DNA of 64,000 nucleotides, from NCBI RefSeq assembly GCF_017654505.1, contig NC_054539.1:71367256-71431255 (forward strand), in the 5' to 3' direction. Under the pieces are notes generated by a model, which did not search any database, had not been told where the DNA came from, and worked only from the letters and a program-made list of their open reading frames with translations. The position numbers were made by a program, and so were the translations under genes. This DNA is from Polyodon spathula (lineage: Eukaryota; Chordata; Actinopteri; Acipenseriformes; Polyodontidae). This document shows positions 42,901 through 56,800 of the stretch, piece after piece. Positions within the stretch are counted from its first letter, which is position 1; each line of letters begins with the position of its first letter.

Positions 42901-45900
42901 CCTGTCTGCTAGCTTGGTCTCCACTGTCAGCACACGCCCTCCAATCTCCCTGAAGAGAATAAAACAGGCTTTCAAATAGCGAGTCAATTTCTTTTGGCAC
43001 TCAGGACAGAAAACAAAACAAAAAACCTTTCATTCACTCCTAAATCTATGGTGATATGTTAAAAGCAAGCTACACTATACAGTCATTTAATTCCCACAAA
43101 TTTAAAATATAAAATACACAAAACATATCCTTTAGTAATGGATTTGTATTTAGTAAATGGTGTCATTTGCAAAATCCACATGACTTTATGAACTGTGTGA
43201 ATACAAGGCACAGTAGTGGCCATAAAATAAAGGACTATGGCCATACTGGCAAGTGTGATGAAGAGCAAAATAACACTGAAGCAACAGTAAGGAGATTACC
43301 TTGGTTTTCCTGGAGCATCGGAGGGGTCGCTACAGAATGGCTCTTGATAAGCAGTCTCTGCAAGATCCAGCTCCAGCAGTGTTGACATTATTTCATCACG
43401 GGTCGGGGGAGACATGAGCGGCTTCAGTATGTGAGCACCCCCTGTGCTGCGCAGTGTATGGCTACCACTTTTCAGCTGGGACAAGGAGCTGATCGACCTT
43501 GGAGAACTGCTGGGGGTTGCTGTTAAAGCCTCGCTTCCTTCCACAAGATCCCCAGCAGGGGAACCCAGAAGATCAACAAATGACATGTTGTTTAATGGAA
43601 GTGGTAGAAATGGGTCAAAGGAGGTCAAAGGGTTCTTTCCATCATCGAACAAGCCTTGGCTACAGGGCTGAAGGTGATTTTTACTTACTGAATCAACGGT
43701 TTGCCTGCTTTGCACAATTCTTGCAGCAGCTAGCTTTCGTCCACTGTCAGAATCAAGCAAAGAAGCAGACAGATGAGTATGAAGTAGTTCCCTGCTTTCT
43801 GCGGATGACCTGTCAAAAAGATCTGGGCTAAGTGGACTTGTTCTCAACCACTCTACACCATGATGATGCTGAAACTCTTCACTAGCACTTGGGAACCTCT
43901 CTCCCATACTCTCCAGACCCAGAGCAATGGCAGGAACAGGCTCCTGGATCACATCACTGAGAAACTTCTGGGGCAGGTTCTTATCAGCCAGCACAAACTG
44001 GCTTCCCATATACAGGCTGCAAAACTCTGTCTGTCCAATGGTGTTGATGTCAAAGTTGTAGTTGTGCGGGAGTTCAGGAGATAAGCTATCTTCAAACGAG
44101 TAACAGCTCTCAAAGCCTGGGTCTGAAGGAAATGCAGGACTGTCGTCTGATAAGGGACAATCAGTCTGAACAGGTTCCTCCTCCTTGGCAGAATTTTTCT
44201 TCCGGTTCCTTGGCTTCTCTTTCGGGGTCTGGTTTTTAGGATTCTTGGACTTTCTAGGGTACGACAAGGGGGCTCTTTTGATTTTGGCAGGCTTTTCAGT
44301 GGAACACGAACCACTCACGTTTAACAGAGGTGTACCGGAAGGATCCTGTAGAGCTGTTCCTTCCTGTACCTTTTTCTGTCTTTTCTGTAGAAGTTCTTTC
44401 AAGACAGCTATTCCAGATGGTGGTTCAGTCACATTAGGCAATCTCTCTCCATTCTTGTAAGAGCTATGTAATGCAGAATCTGTTTTGGCTTCTACCTTGC
44501 TCTTGAGTGTGGAGCTGGTTAAAGGTTTTATTCTTATAGGTGTGAACCGTGCATGTCCTAAAACATCATCTTTTTCTTTGGGTTCAGATGGCAGCTTTTT
44601 AGATGGACGCCTGGATGATTTTCCTGGGGTCTTGCCTTCAAGTGACTGAAGGGACCTCAAAAGTAAAGGAGATGGAATTTCTGCTTGGAAATACGTAGAC
44701 TTTATAGAACTATGCAGCTGCTGTGGACTAAGTAATCTATTTTGACAGGAGACATCTGAACCATGGCTGTCTGACTCTGTTGTGGCAGGAGAACACGGAG
44801 GGCTGGTATTTTGTCCCCTTGATGACAGACAGCTACTTTGGGGGTGCAATTCAGCTGCCTGCGGCGACTGCAAGGGGGTATGCGAGAATGCAGACTCTTC
44901 AGTGGATTTATTAATACTGTATAAGTGAAAAGACTGACTGTGGGAAGGTTGAGATTTATGTTGGCCAAGTTGATCACTGGGATCTTGATTACATTGAGAA
45001 GTGGATCTTTCAAAAGGGAATCCAGTTGGAGTCTCAAAGGTCAGTTCACGCTCAGGAATGAAGGAAAAATTTACAGTATTATTAGCGTCCATTACACCAG
45101 ACACATATCCATGAGCAATGCTAGACATGGGCAATTGAGAGGAAGGGGTTTGCCCAGTTGAGAGAGAGGTTTCTTGCTCAGGAAAGAGAACCGGAGAGCT
45201 GTCACACTCGCCGCTGACAGGTAGCTCATTATGTTGTTCAGAAAGTGTTTTTCTGCAAGACTTCCGGGTTCTTTTACCACTGGCTAAGCTTTGGCTGCTT
45301 TCAGGAAACACATCGTTGCTTTTCTTTTTTCTTCTCCGTCCTCGACTGCTTGGTTTCTGCTTCTGATTTTCCTTTAACGCAGTCCCATCTCCTGCACTTT
45401 TGGTAGCCACCTTGCCTTTTTTCCTTTTGGGGCTTGTGGCCGTCACCACCCTAGATTTCCTCAGACAAGTCCTGCTGCGAACCCCTCTTTCCTTTGTTAA
45501 CTTGCCCACTTCCTGACTAGGTGGGTAATTAACAGGGAAAGCATCCTTCTGTTCAATGGTTAGTGGCAGCTCAGCTTGTGGTTCGCTTGGTGACCAACAC
45601 CGAGGAGGAGAGGTCTTGGTAGTTCTGGGTTTTTTCTCAGAGACATAACCTAATTTGGACAAAACATCAATGTACTCTGTGGTAAAGTCATTGACTTCTG
45701 AATTATAGCACAGTGATGGTGGAGAAAGTGTAGCCAATGTCGATTGCTTTTTTACAGGCTTGGTCTTTTTTCTCTTTAATGTTGTGCCACGGACCTTTGG
45801 TGAACCACCTGTTTTTTTCTTTGCTGTTGAATGAACCTTTGCCTTTTGCTTCTGTGCCCTTTTTGCCTTTGGTGAACAAATTGGGTTTTTAATGGCGGTC

Positions 45901-48900
45901 GACTCCGGGACCTTGGGCCAAAACTGTTTCACAGGTGCTAGCTTTCCATAGTGGTCCAGCTTTTCAGCTGTCAACACAACCTGCTCTTCCTCAGCATTCA
46001 CTTTTGCCATCTTAACCAGCATGTTTTTCTGGCCTTTAAACCTGTTTATGATGATGTACTTAATGATAATTGGGGGCTCCTTATTCGACATCTTCCTGCG
46101 CTTTCGAGACTTTTGGTCATGAATGCAATTGTCTTTTAAGGTTTCTGTTGGAATCAGGGCAAATTTGGACTGCAGGGAGCCTGCAATGGGTTCACTGTCC
46201 TCTCTCTCATAGCGCACCTTGCGCTTTGCTCTTAAAGTGTATTTGCTCCCACGCCAACCTGAAAGCTGTGTCGAGCCTAGTTGCGCAGGACCCTGTGTGT
46301 GACTCGGCAGAGTAAGCTTGTTATCTCTGGCAGTCTCAGCAACTGAAGCAGCTTTAGTAACAGTAGTCGTTGTAATGGTAGAAGTTCCTGTATCAACAGA
46401 GCCCAGAACTGAATTGTCCTCCTTTTCAGCACTTTGGGTGCTACGAGACTTCAACAGTGTGCATGGAGCCTCCTTAAAGTCAGTTTGTATGCTCTCACTT
46501 GCACTCATCTTGACCTGCTGGCATGCTACATTGGTCTTCTTTTTACTTAGTTTTAGCCTTGACCGTCTCTCATCTTGGTCCAGCTTTCCAGAGTTGCCAA
46601 GACACTTGACGGATGGTCGATTGAGGCAATTAGAGAGGATCACACTGGGGAAGAACTTATAGTGGGCATCCTGCTGATTACTGATTGCTTTTGCAGTCTT
46701 GTTCTCTTGATAGTCCTCATACCTGATCTTCAGCTCACCCAAATCTCCCTCTTTGTAGGTTTTCCCAGCCTCCCCCCCTTGTGGTGCCACTGACCCATTG
46801 TCTCCCCCTGGGCTTGTCACCAGGCTGCTCTTTTTTGGTGAAAAACTACTGCCTCCTTTCTGATGAATCGCTAGCTCAGTTTTGGCAGGAGAGTTCCTCA
46901 TCTCAGCATAACAGAGCGAAAAGCTCCTGTGGTTCTGGAGAATGGACAGTTGCCCCTTCTCAGGGCTTTTAATGCTGATGCATTTCTTTCTGCTTTGAGG
47001 CTTGCTGCTTTCAAATGCTGTGCTATCTAGTACAGGGTTGCTAATGCCCTTCTCATAGGAATAGAAGGAAGGCATTTCCATTTTATCAGCTTCTGTGTGG
47101 GAGATTTCAGTTTTGGGGGTGATTTTACAAGTGGCAGGGTATCTAAATGTATAAGTACTTTCTTTCCTGATCTCATACAAGGAGAGGTCTGGCTGGTTGT
47201 CTGGGACCACAGAGCTTTTTAACAGGAAGAGCTTCTCTGTTGGGTCCTCTTTGTTGAGGGAATGGGCTTGACGGGGCTCCAGGTGTTTGCACTCCAACAC
47301 ATTTTTAGCAGAGGATGGGTGTTCCAGGGGGACACTTTCATTGGGAAATGGATTTCTTTTTCCAAGAATCTTGTCAGTAGCAAACAACGATGAATGTGTC
47401 CTGGAGCCTCCTTCGTTCAACGTTGCATCTGCAACACAGACCAGCTAAGTAACAGAGTACAATGCTTTCTTCAAGTACATATTCAGCATATTAAAGAGGT
47501 CAGTACTATGAAAAATGTAGGTCACTGGAAGATTCATTTACAGTATGTGCAAAACCTTCTTGGAACAAATGTACTAGAACATGTCAGCTTCAAGATACAT
47601 GCTCAGCTTTTATAGCTGTATTCTCAAACTTCTACCACAAGAAAAACTGAAAACACTGAAAAAGTCTTCTGGTCAAAAGGTTTGTCAATGAATTTAAGTT
47701 TAAGTTTATTTTAGTGTTTCTAAAAACCAAAATCGGTATGACTAAAGGGCTCAGTCCACCTCGTTTTAAGCAAGGCACCACTGGAAATTAAATGTGTAAT
47801 GATCTTATGTAAGCTAATTAAATACAAGTCTATATATTTGCATATTGTATTGTAATCATTTGATTCATATAATTTGTAACGGATTTAATAAACAGTGTGA
47901 GTAAAGGGATTGGTGATATTGGGAGTGCAAGGCTAAGTAATGCATTAGCAAATACTCGTTCACCTGGAGATCTACACAGAACTATGAAGATGTGCTGCAT
48001 TCCCTTCATTATTTCTTCATGCAACCCATCTGCTTTTCTACAAGCATTTCATTATGGTCCCAGATAAATACATTGCATCAATAATGCAAACATGATATCA
48101 ATTCCTTTGTGTGAATCAAGGTTCTGTATATGAACAATGAGTTACACTAGTGAAAGACAGTAACAGCTATACAGAATAGAGTGGGTGTAACTACTGGAAA
48201 CTGATGAGGTCATTAGTTGCCTGCCTGCAGCCTGCAAAATGAAAATCCCATAAATCCCAAATGTATTCCCAGTGCAGCTAATCCTTTTCTTTCCTGCTGT
48301 CTCATCGAAACATGGTTTTTGTTTCTCTCTCGTCAAAACCTGCTGATTTATGAAAAGTATTAAAGCCGATAAAGAGCACATTGTTACAGCTTAGGAGTAA
48401 CAACAAACAGCACAAACAAAACTTCCAACTTCTTATCCAATTATACAGTGGAGTCTGTTCAACTGATCCAAAAAGCTGTAATCCTATCAAAACTAGCCGA
48501 GAGAAGTGGACTTTGAGGATACAAATCTCTCTAACGGTGTGTGTTAATCTATTAAGTGTATTGTTGGTCATTTAAAATAAAATGACAGGTTTGGGCTTTA
48601 TTTAATATTTAAAACAGTGGCATTAATTAGATCAGACTTGGGTTAATCAGACACAAAAATTACTTCATTAGACAAGGAATTACTACTTTAATGACATAGC
48701 TGTAAATAGTTGCAAGTTGTAAATAGTTGCACTATCAGGGATTCGCTTCTCATCGCAATTTAGATTAACATGCTCCAAGCATGCTTCGTACTTTTAACTA
48801 CTGCCAATGTATCTTGGCAGCAGTAATTCACGGTGTGTTTTGGATCAGGACCCAAAACTAGAAAACCCTCTAGCTTAAAATGTAATCATTTGTTTTTGTT

Positions 48901-50777
48901 TTTAAAAAATGCAATTTAAAAAAAAAAAAAAAATTAAAAACAGGGCTATACACACGTCCAGGGCCACTGCGACCATCGTAGTTTAAATGCCACCTTCACT
49001 TAGCTGTCACAAAACAAAATCGCAAGACTCTTTATGGTTTCTTCTGTGCCATCACAGCAAGTTACACATCAGTCAGTTTGCTAAAACTAACACTTTATAA
49101 AGACATACTCAGAAATAACCTGTGGCAACACAGAACGGCCATCACTCTGACGTGTTAATCTGTGCCAAGGCAATACATCTCCTCTGGGAACCTTGTCTGT
49201 CAAATGAGGCCAATATGCAGGAGGTTTATTTTGCGTAGAAGAGTCAGAAGCAATGCATTTTTATCTTGACTGGTAGGTTATAACCTCCAAATTGTACAGA
49301 GATTGACATTTTAAAAGAAGGATAACTACCCTTTTATTGTGCTTACAATCATTTTGTCTTTCTGTTTTTATGTTGATTAAGCATAAGCAAATAGTTCAAA
49401 TAGAATGCTACAGACAAACTTTGGTAACCTGGTACTTCTGCTGTAGGACACACGGCAACAAGACCATCAGAGTGAGTTTAAGATACAACACATGAAGTGA
49501 TTAAGTGCCAGGAAGCCAAAAAACAGAAGATCTTCCACTATTAGTCATAATTGCTGGTGCAAATACAGACTCCAACTCCTTGGTTAGCACTTTAAGAAGC
49601 TGGATTGCTAACTCACCGCTGTTTTCATCGGCAGCCCCGTCCAGCTGAGGGATAGACAGGTTGGTGAAGAGTGAGATCTTCCTGTTCCAGTCCATCTCCT
49701 CCTCTGAAAAGTCCTGCTCCTCGCTGCTCGAGCTGTCATTCACGTTTGTACCAGGGAGCCTGAAACCAAGACAGTGTTTACATCCTGAGCCATAATTCAA
49801 CCAGAAGGAATAAAACAGAACTGGTTAATATCTATCGGTACAACCTACACTTGCTATGTGTGGTGTGACAATACAGCTCTGGGGTGTGATGCTATCAATA
49901 ACGTGAAGCCTGTCAATCACAAAAAACTGTAGCATTCAGATCTAATGTTGCCATCACTCAAGCAACATTCAAATGCACAGGTAGTGAAATAAAATACAAA
50001 AATAAATAAAAATTGCAGAATCCTACTGAGGTTTACAACAGTGGCATTTGTTAACAGTATGAAAAGGACAAATGTCCTGACTCCTCAGGTTTACAAATAA
50101 GTAAGGATAATGAACGCCTAGGAGTATCCTATTTTATAAAAATGTATAGTTCAAACAGAGTGCAATTCCTTCCAATTAACCTAAATGTTACTTTGCAATT
50201 AGCTTAATTATACTGCAAAAGTAAATGGCAATGAAATTGAATCTGTCACTTAAATCTACAAATCAGACTTTGAGGATGAAGCAGGATTTGAAAAAACAGA
50301 AAACCAGAACTCAAGGCACCTCTGTTTGAAATGGTCTGGAATGTCACTGTCCCATCTCTGTGACATCACCAGGCTGAGTTCTGCCTCCTCTTTCTCCAGC
50401 TCTGGCACCGCCTCCTCGTCGTCACTGTTCTGTGTCTGGCTGCAGCTCCCCGAGAATCGCTGCTGGGATGAATGCCTGGGACATTCAGCCTGGTACCTGT
50501 CCTCCTCCAGGCCAGCCAGTAAGTGCACGAAGGAGTGGTCCTGACTGCTCTCTGAAACGCCAACACAAACTCAATGGGTCACAATTCAAAAAGATCCTGA
50601 ACAAAAGGGACTAGGTAAGCACGGCGATTGACCTTGCCTCTGTTCTCAGGCTGAGCTCAAGGACTATTCAAATCAGATTTTTGGTGGAGCAGATCTGACA
50701 GCTGTCAATTAAACCACTAACGCTGTAATGCCAAAGCATTTCCGACATGAGAAAAGCAACTTTATTTAAGGAACTAG

Positions 50778-50809
<32 letters not shown>

Positions 50810-53800
50810 TGTATATTTCTCTCCGGCATCATATAATGTACTACATATGAAAAAATGATGGCTTGTGAGGCTGGATTTAAATAACAATACAGAGAGGAGG
50901 CTAACCATTGTATCACACGGGATATAGAAATGAGCATTACAGTGTTAAAGCCAAATTTTTACTGGCTTTTATCAGTAATTTTTTCGGTGAATTTTGTGCT
51001 CATGCAAGACCGGAGCTGAACATCCTGGCCATTCAGTACCAAGACTGTCAATTTTGGGGGATTGAGTTGGTTCTGAAGTACTGGAAACAAAACTCCTTTC
51101 ACTTGTGAACTGAGCTGGGTGATAAGTAGTGAAGGCTAGTGAATTAACCTGAGGCATTGCCAACATCCACTGCACTGGTGCAGTATTGCCAACATGTGAT
51201 TTAAAAACTAAGACCTGTTTGCAATCTTGCGACAGTACTGTTGGATCTTGGGATTTTTCACTTTTCGAAAGATAAACTTTAGTCATGTCGAAAAACTCAA
51301 AGCGCAAACACTGCAGATGCAAATTCTACCCAGCCTAGAGCAGCTGCTTTCCAGCTCCTTCATACTGCTAAACATGCAACACTCCAGCAGCTGTCTGTGC
51401 AGCGGTAACAGGTACAATAGATCATGTTTTTTGTAATGTTGAATGGTGACACTAATAGAGGTTTGAGGTATTTAGACTCAATACAAGCTGTTGTTAACAA
51501 AGTTTAAAAAACAAATGAAAATATTGGTTGGTCTCTTAGCATTGAAATATTCTTGCAACTTGAACGCCAAATTTCTTGACTTGTAAGAGTCTGTCTCATG
51601 ATTTCTGCAGAGGTGCAGTTGGCAATACTGTTGGTGTTCAAGTAAAGTTCATGACAACTGACAATATTTTTATCCAAAACAAATGCTGATAGGATCTCTA
51701 ATTTAAATAAATTATCTAAAACTAGCTAAAAAAATAAAAAATAAAAATAAAAAAGTCCAGTGACAAAGAGTAAGTTGCAGGGTTCTGAAAAATATAGCAT
51801 TCTACTTCCCCACATGTTGCACAACTGTTTAAATAACAGACCTGTAATTTTTCATTTAAACTCTGTCATGTTAACAAACTATTGTAAATAACAGACCTGT
51901 AATTTTTCATTGTTAACTCTTCATTGTTAACATCCTGACAACGTTTTACACTTAAGTTTCAAAGCTCTTTATCAAAATGGCCGCTCTGGTGCACTGAGGT
52001 TTGAGTTTACCCAAATGTTAGGAAGAGCGATTTAAAGCTCTTTATCAAAATGGCCGCTCTGGTGCACTGAGGTTTGAGATCTGTCCTCTAAACCACTGTA
52101 GGAAGAGCGATTTAAAAAAACAAAAACAAAAAAAAAAAAACACATAAGTTCTCCGGCTTTTCTGTGCCGTACCACATCATGGATCGTTATTGCTGTGTTA
52201 CCTTTTTGAGAATGTGGGCAATAATCCTTACACTATCAGTGCATTACAGTGGCCATTTTGAAAAGAGCTTTGAAACAGACTTTAAAAGTTATCTGTGTAA
52301 AAAGTTGTCAGGATGTTAATAAAAAGAAATTACAGGTACATAATTTAAACAGTTGTAGCAACACGTGGGGGCATGTAACACTACATTTTTCGGAACCCCG
52401 CTACTTACTGTTTAATGGACAGTGAAACCAGGTCTACACTTTGACCTATCTCAGGAGGTTGACACGTCGAGGCATCTGGCTTTTCTTGTTGAAGGGAAAC
52501 ATACTGGGATGTACAGATATGAGTCCTAGAGTTAGTACCTAGAATGGGAGACTGAATAAGTCTTTGAGATGAAGACTGGAAGGTATGACTGCTCTCCAGC
52601 AGGCTCAAAATGGCCTCTTCATCAACAATAGCAACTTCATCTGCTGTCATTTTCTTAGTTCCTGGAAAAGCAACCATGGGAACAGAAAAGGATGCAAGTA
52701 GATTAGAGTAACTGATACTGAATAAAAATCAAATTTTAGAAGGTTAACAGACCAAGAAAACAGCAGCACAAGAACCAGAATACAACCTGTAATAAAATAG
52801 TATAAAAAGAATACATTGGGATACCAAATGTAACTGTAAACATCAAGAGTTTTTGTTTTGTTACAATGACTTTACCTAGAGTACTCTCAGATATTTTAGC
52901 GACACAAAAAATGCATGTGCAAACAAATGTTCCCAGCATGCCAAGGACAATGCTCATGCCCCACCTGGCTGGCTGTCCTTGTGCACTTCCACTAGGTTGG
53001 CTGGTGTGCACTGAAGGGCTTCAGGGGTGAGCAAGTCAGAATGCAGCGACAGCTCGACAGGAAGCATGTCAGATACTTCATCGTCCTCCTTAGAATCCGA
53101 CAGAGAGCTAATTACAGACAAACATTTATTAAAATAGATAAAACATAACCCACGTTAATTGCATAGGCTATCCTCAAAATCAGAGAGCTACCCATGACTT
53201 GTTACTCAAAGTGAAAGAGAAAGGAGACAAAGGTTTTTTTTTTTTGGATGTACTCAAAAGGTTTAAATTATTAAAATTAATTTATTTCAGGACGTTTCGG
53301 ACAAAAGCCCTCTTGCACTGCGTAGAAAGTAAAAAACAAGGGCTTTTGTCTAAATGTCCTGAAATGAATGATTTAAAAAAACAAAAACAACAACAACAAA
53401 AAATAAAAAAAAACAGGAAACTTGTGTTAAGTGAATTGTATTGCAAGAACTACCTTACAATAAGCGACTGCTACTGACTGTCCAGGACCATGTATAAATA
53501 AGCTGCTTCAGGAAAGGTCTGTAATCAGAGTTCATCTTAATGAGAATTGACTGTGCACTGTGGTGTAAAGATTTTCACATATCTCAGTTTTCTATGTGCA
53601 AGTTACAACAGCAGCTTAAGTGGAGCCCTATTACCTGGAACAAAGTCAAAGTGAAAATAATGCCTGGAAAGCAAAAACAGCAGCAGCTAAATCAATGAGA
53701 CTTTTGAGAATGATGTAAGTTAATGAGAGGGAAGAATGGGTTTTATAAAGCCTTGGTTAGTACAATACCCCTGGAGTTACTTAACACCACAAAAATGAAT

Positions 53801-56800
53801 CAGAGATTAGTTTTCAACTGCAGGGGCATTTTCACCCAGTGCTTTTTGGCATGTGTGAAGAGAGCCAGACTCCCCCTGGAAGATTTGCAAATTGAGGCGT
53901 AGCATTAAAAACACAACACCATGGTGCCAACAGCAGTCAAAACACAGCGCACAGAGAATGCGTGGCTCTACTATACTGGGGTGATAAACCAGACAAGATG
54001 AAACAGCACACTCACTAAAATGAATGGCAATTAATCTTTCAGCAGTGCAAGGCTTGGAGAAGAAACCTGAAATGACAGACAAAGGGAACGTCCACAACAA
54101 TTTTACATGAAAACTAGAATCATGTATTTCAGTATTTGCAGCCATACCCTTATCATTGACACTGTGCATTTTGGAAGATGGTGACAAATCTCCTTCTGTT
54201 TATTGCATTTCCTTGAAAACTAAATGTTAATATATACATATATATATATATAGCTAATATTTAACTGTGCATTTGCACAAAATGTTATTCAAATCTGATC
54301 AGTTTTAAACCTACAGGAAGTGCCTAGTTTCTGTTGTACATATTCCATTTGAACAGTCCAGTTTATCCATATTAGTTGAGATTACCATGTCTACGCCTAT
54401 CATGAGGGGGAAAGAAAGAGAGAAAAAAACTGGTATTCTGTTACCTTGACCTGGAAGTCAAAAGTTTCCCAGGCAGTGACCTCCATGACCCACAGTTACA
54501 GAAAGAGACACATATTTTCTTGTAATACTGCTTGTGAGAAAGTGTTATAACTTCACAAACCACTGGCAAATTGAAAGCATGCTTGATGTGCACCGAGCTG
54601 CAATTGTACTTGCAACAAGCAAAGTTATTTCCAATCAGCAGCTCTTTTAGACCTGCATACAGAATACTGTACTTAAAAGATACTGTACTGTATCTTTAAA
54701 TGTTACTTACACAGAGAGGTCATTCTGCCTTAAAATCTCCTTCAGTCTCTTCAAATATATTCTCTCGCTTTCAGTAGAGGCAACAAATTCTCGATCTGGA
54801 AAAATCAGAGAAGTTATTGTAGTACATGTATTAATGGTGGACTCCACTTCTCTAACTCAATGCCTTCACCTAACTTGTTAGCAAGGACTAAGACAGTTCA
54901 TTTGCACCTTCAGGGACTGTGCATGTTCCAGATGCTTGATTACACTATGTAAAACAATTTTTGTTCCTGGGTAGTAAATGTTTTTTCCTAATTGCTTATG
55001 CCTCAAAAGTACAGAAAATGGCTATTATTCCCCACAAACTTTGCTTTTGTGACCAGGACAGTGATATTTCAAAATATCACTATTTCCAATGGGAAAACGG
55101 GCAAATGTGTGTCTTTTCGTTCACATAAAGTCAGAAAAAAACATATGAATCCAAATTAACATGTATTTATACTAAAGTAATACAAAAATGACTACAAAAG
55201 ATTTAGAAGCGAGCAGTTTTTCGAGATTTACGATTATACTGTATTTACAATATTATATTTCATATGTTTTTTTCTGACTTTATGTGAAAACCATAAAACT
55301 GAGTGATGAAGGTAAAGCTCCCCTGGTTCCAGTCATAAGATACTAGTAGTTAAAAAGCTTTTGAACATGCTACTGTTATGGGTGACAATTTGTGAGAATC
55401 TCTCACACGTTCAAGCCATTGTGGGGCATGCATGTTTGCTGTTTTATGCTATTCTAGTTCTCTATGTAAGGACAGCTCAGGCTGCTTTTAATGACAGGCC
55501 ATGTCAGGACCCAGAGGTCGCGTCAACGCAAATTTTGCGTCCTAGACACAAAATAAATCCATTGGACACAAAAATATTTTGTCTTGCATTCACTGGACAC
55601 ACAGAATGGAAAGGGACACAGACAAGCATATTCGTGATAATCTATTACACTGCAGTAATTACGGTAAAATACTTGCTTGTTTAAAAAACAAAACAAAAAA
55701 AACTGTCCTGCATTGATAAGGTACATTTCAGTCCTGTAGTTGGCAGCAATAAGCCTCATATTTGGCTTTGCCAGTAACATAAAAAATATTTACTTTTAGG
55801 CCCTGTCAATACTAAATAACCGATCTCTAGAACAGTACTCAAAAACGTTTTTGTTAATCCAGCTCAAACTTTACGTCCACACTGAAGTACCGTTTCATGT
55901 TTAGTCGGTCGGAATGCGTACACACACACCACTCTTAAAATAGTTATGTTACAGTTCCTAGCAGCGCAGTGAACACTGGAAATTAATACTATAGTATCCC
56001 ACCATGCAGTGTGTTTTATTTTAGAACACGTGTTATGCCCCATATTAACAGAGGTCCACATTGCTAAGAAATAAAACAAGTATTTTGGAAAAAGTGCAAA
56101 AACACACACACACACACGTGTAGGGCTAAGTTTTCGGGTTTTATTTTTAAACCAAAATGACAAAATGTGCCGATTGTGTTTCATAATTAAAACTCAGAAA
56201 AAGCTGTTAATTACAAAACAATCTTTGCTTTTACTTTGACGTTGAACGTTGTGCTTCTGTTATTTTCCTCACTAGTTTAACGGGGATGCCCTGACAGATT
56301 GTTTTAAGCATAAAAATGAATAACTAGTGCAGAGTGTACACTGACAGCAGGTCAGTTGTCACTCAGATTTATTTTTTGCTTCGCAGTTTAGCTTCTTCAG
56401 GGGATTCTCGTGAAGACGATTGCTCATCTGCATCTCAGCCATCTACTTCCGATTATGAGCACTACAGTGACGAAGCAGTTGCAAGCATTAACAATGCACA
56501 GAAACGCAAATCGAAAAATACGTTGTTATAATTTTGAATGGGAGATGAAGTATCCATGGCTTATCGAGACAGCCAGATGTACTGTATGTGAAAGAGTTGC
56601 TGGGCAAAAAAACCCAAAAAACACATATGAACAGATGTAGTTTTTCAAATATCTTCACTTAAGATTGCGATTATTGAAAAGCAGAAAAATATTAGAACAC
56701 ACATAGATGAAGGCAACAAACATTAGTTGGAATCCTTTTTTTTTTTTTTTATTAAACTACTACATGCCACAGGAGTTTAAAGGTTCATAAAAATGTATCA

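Noticed and set aside
42101..47615. Many plus-strand open frames opposite the REV3L large exons
   Set aside because: They are shadows of the coding strand; composition follows the antisense of REV3L and none resembles a known family.
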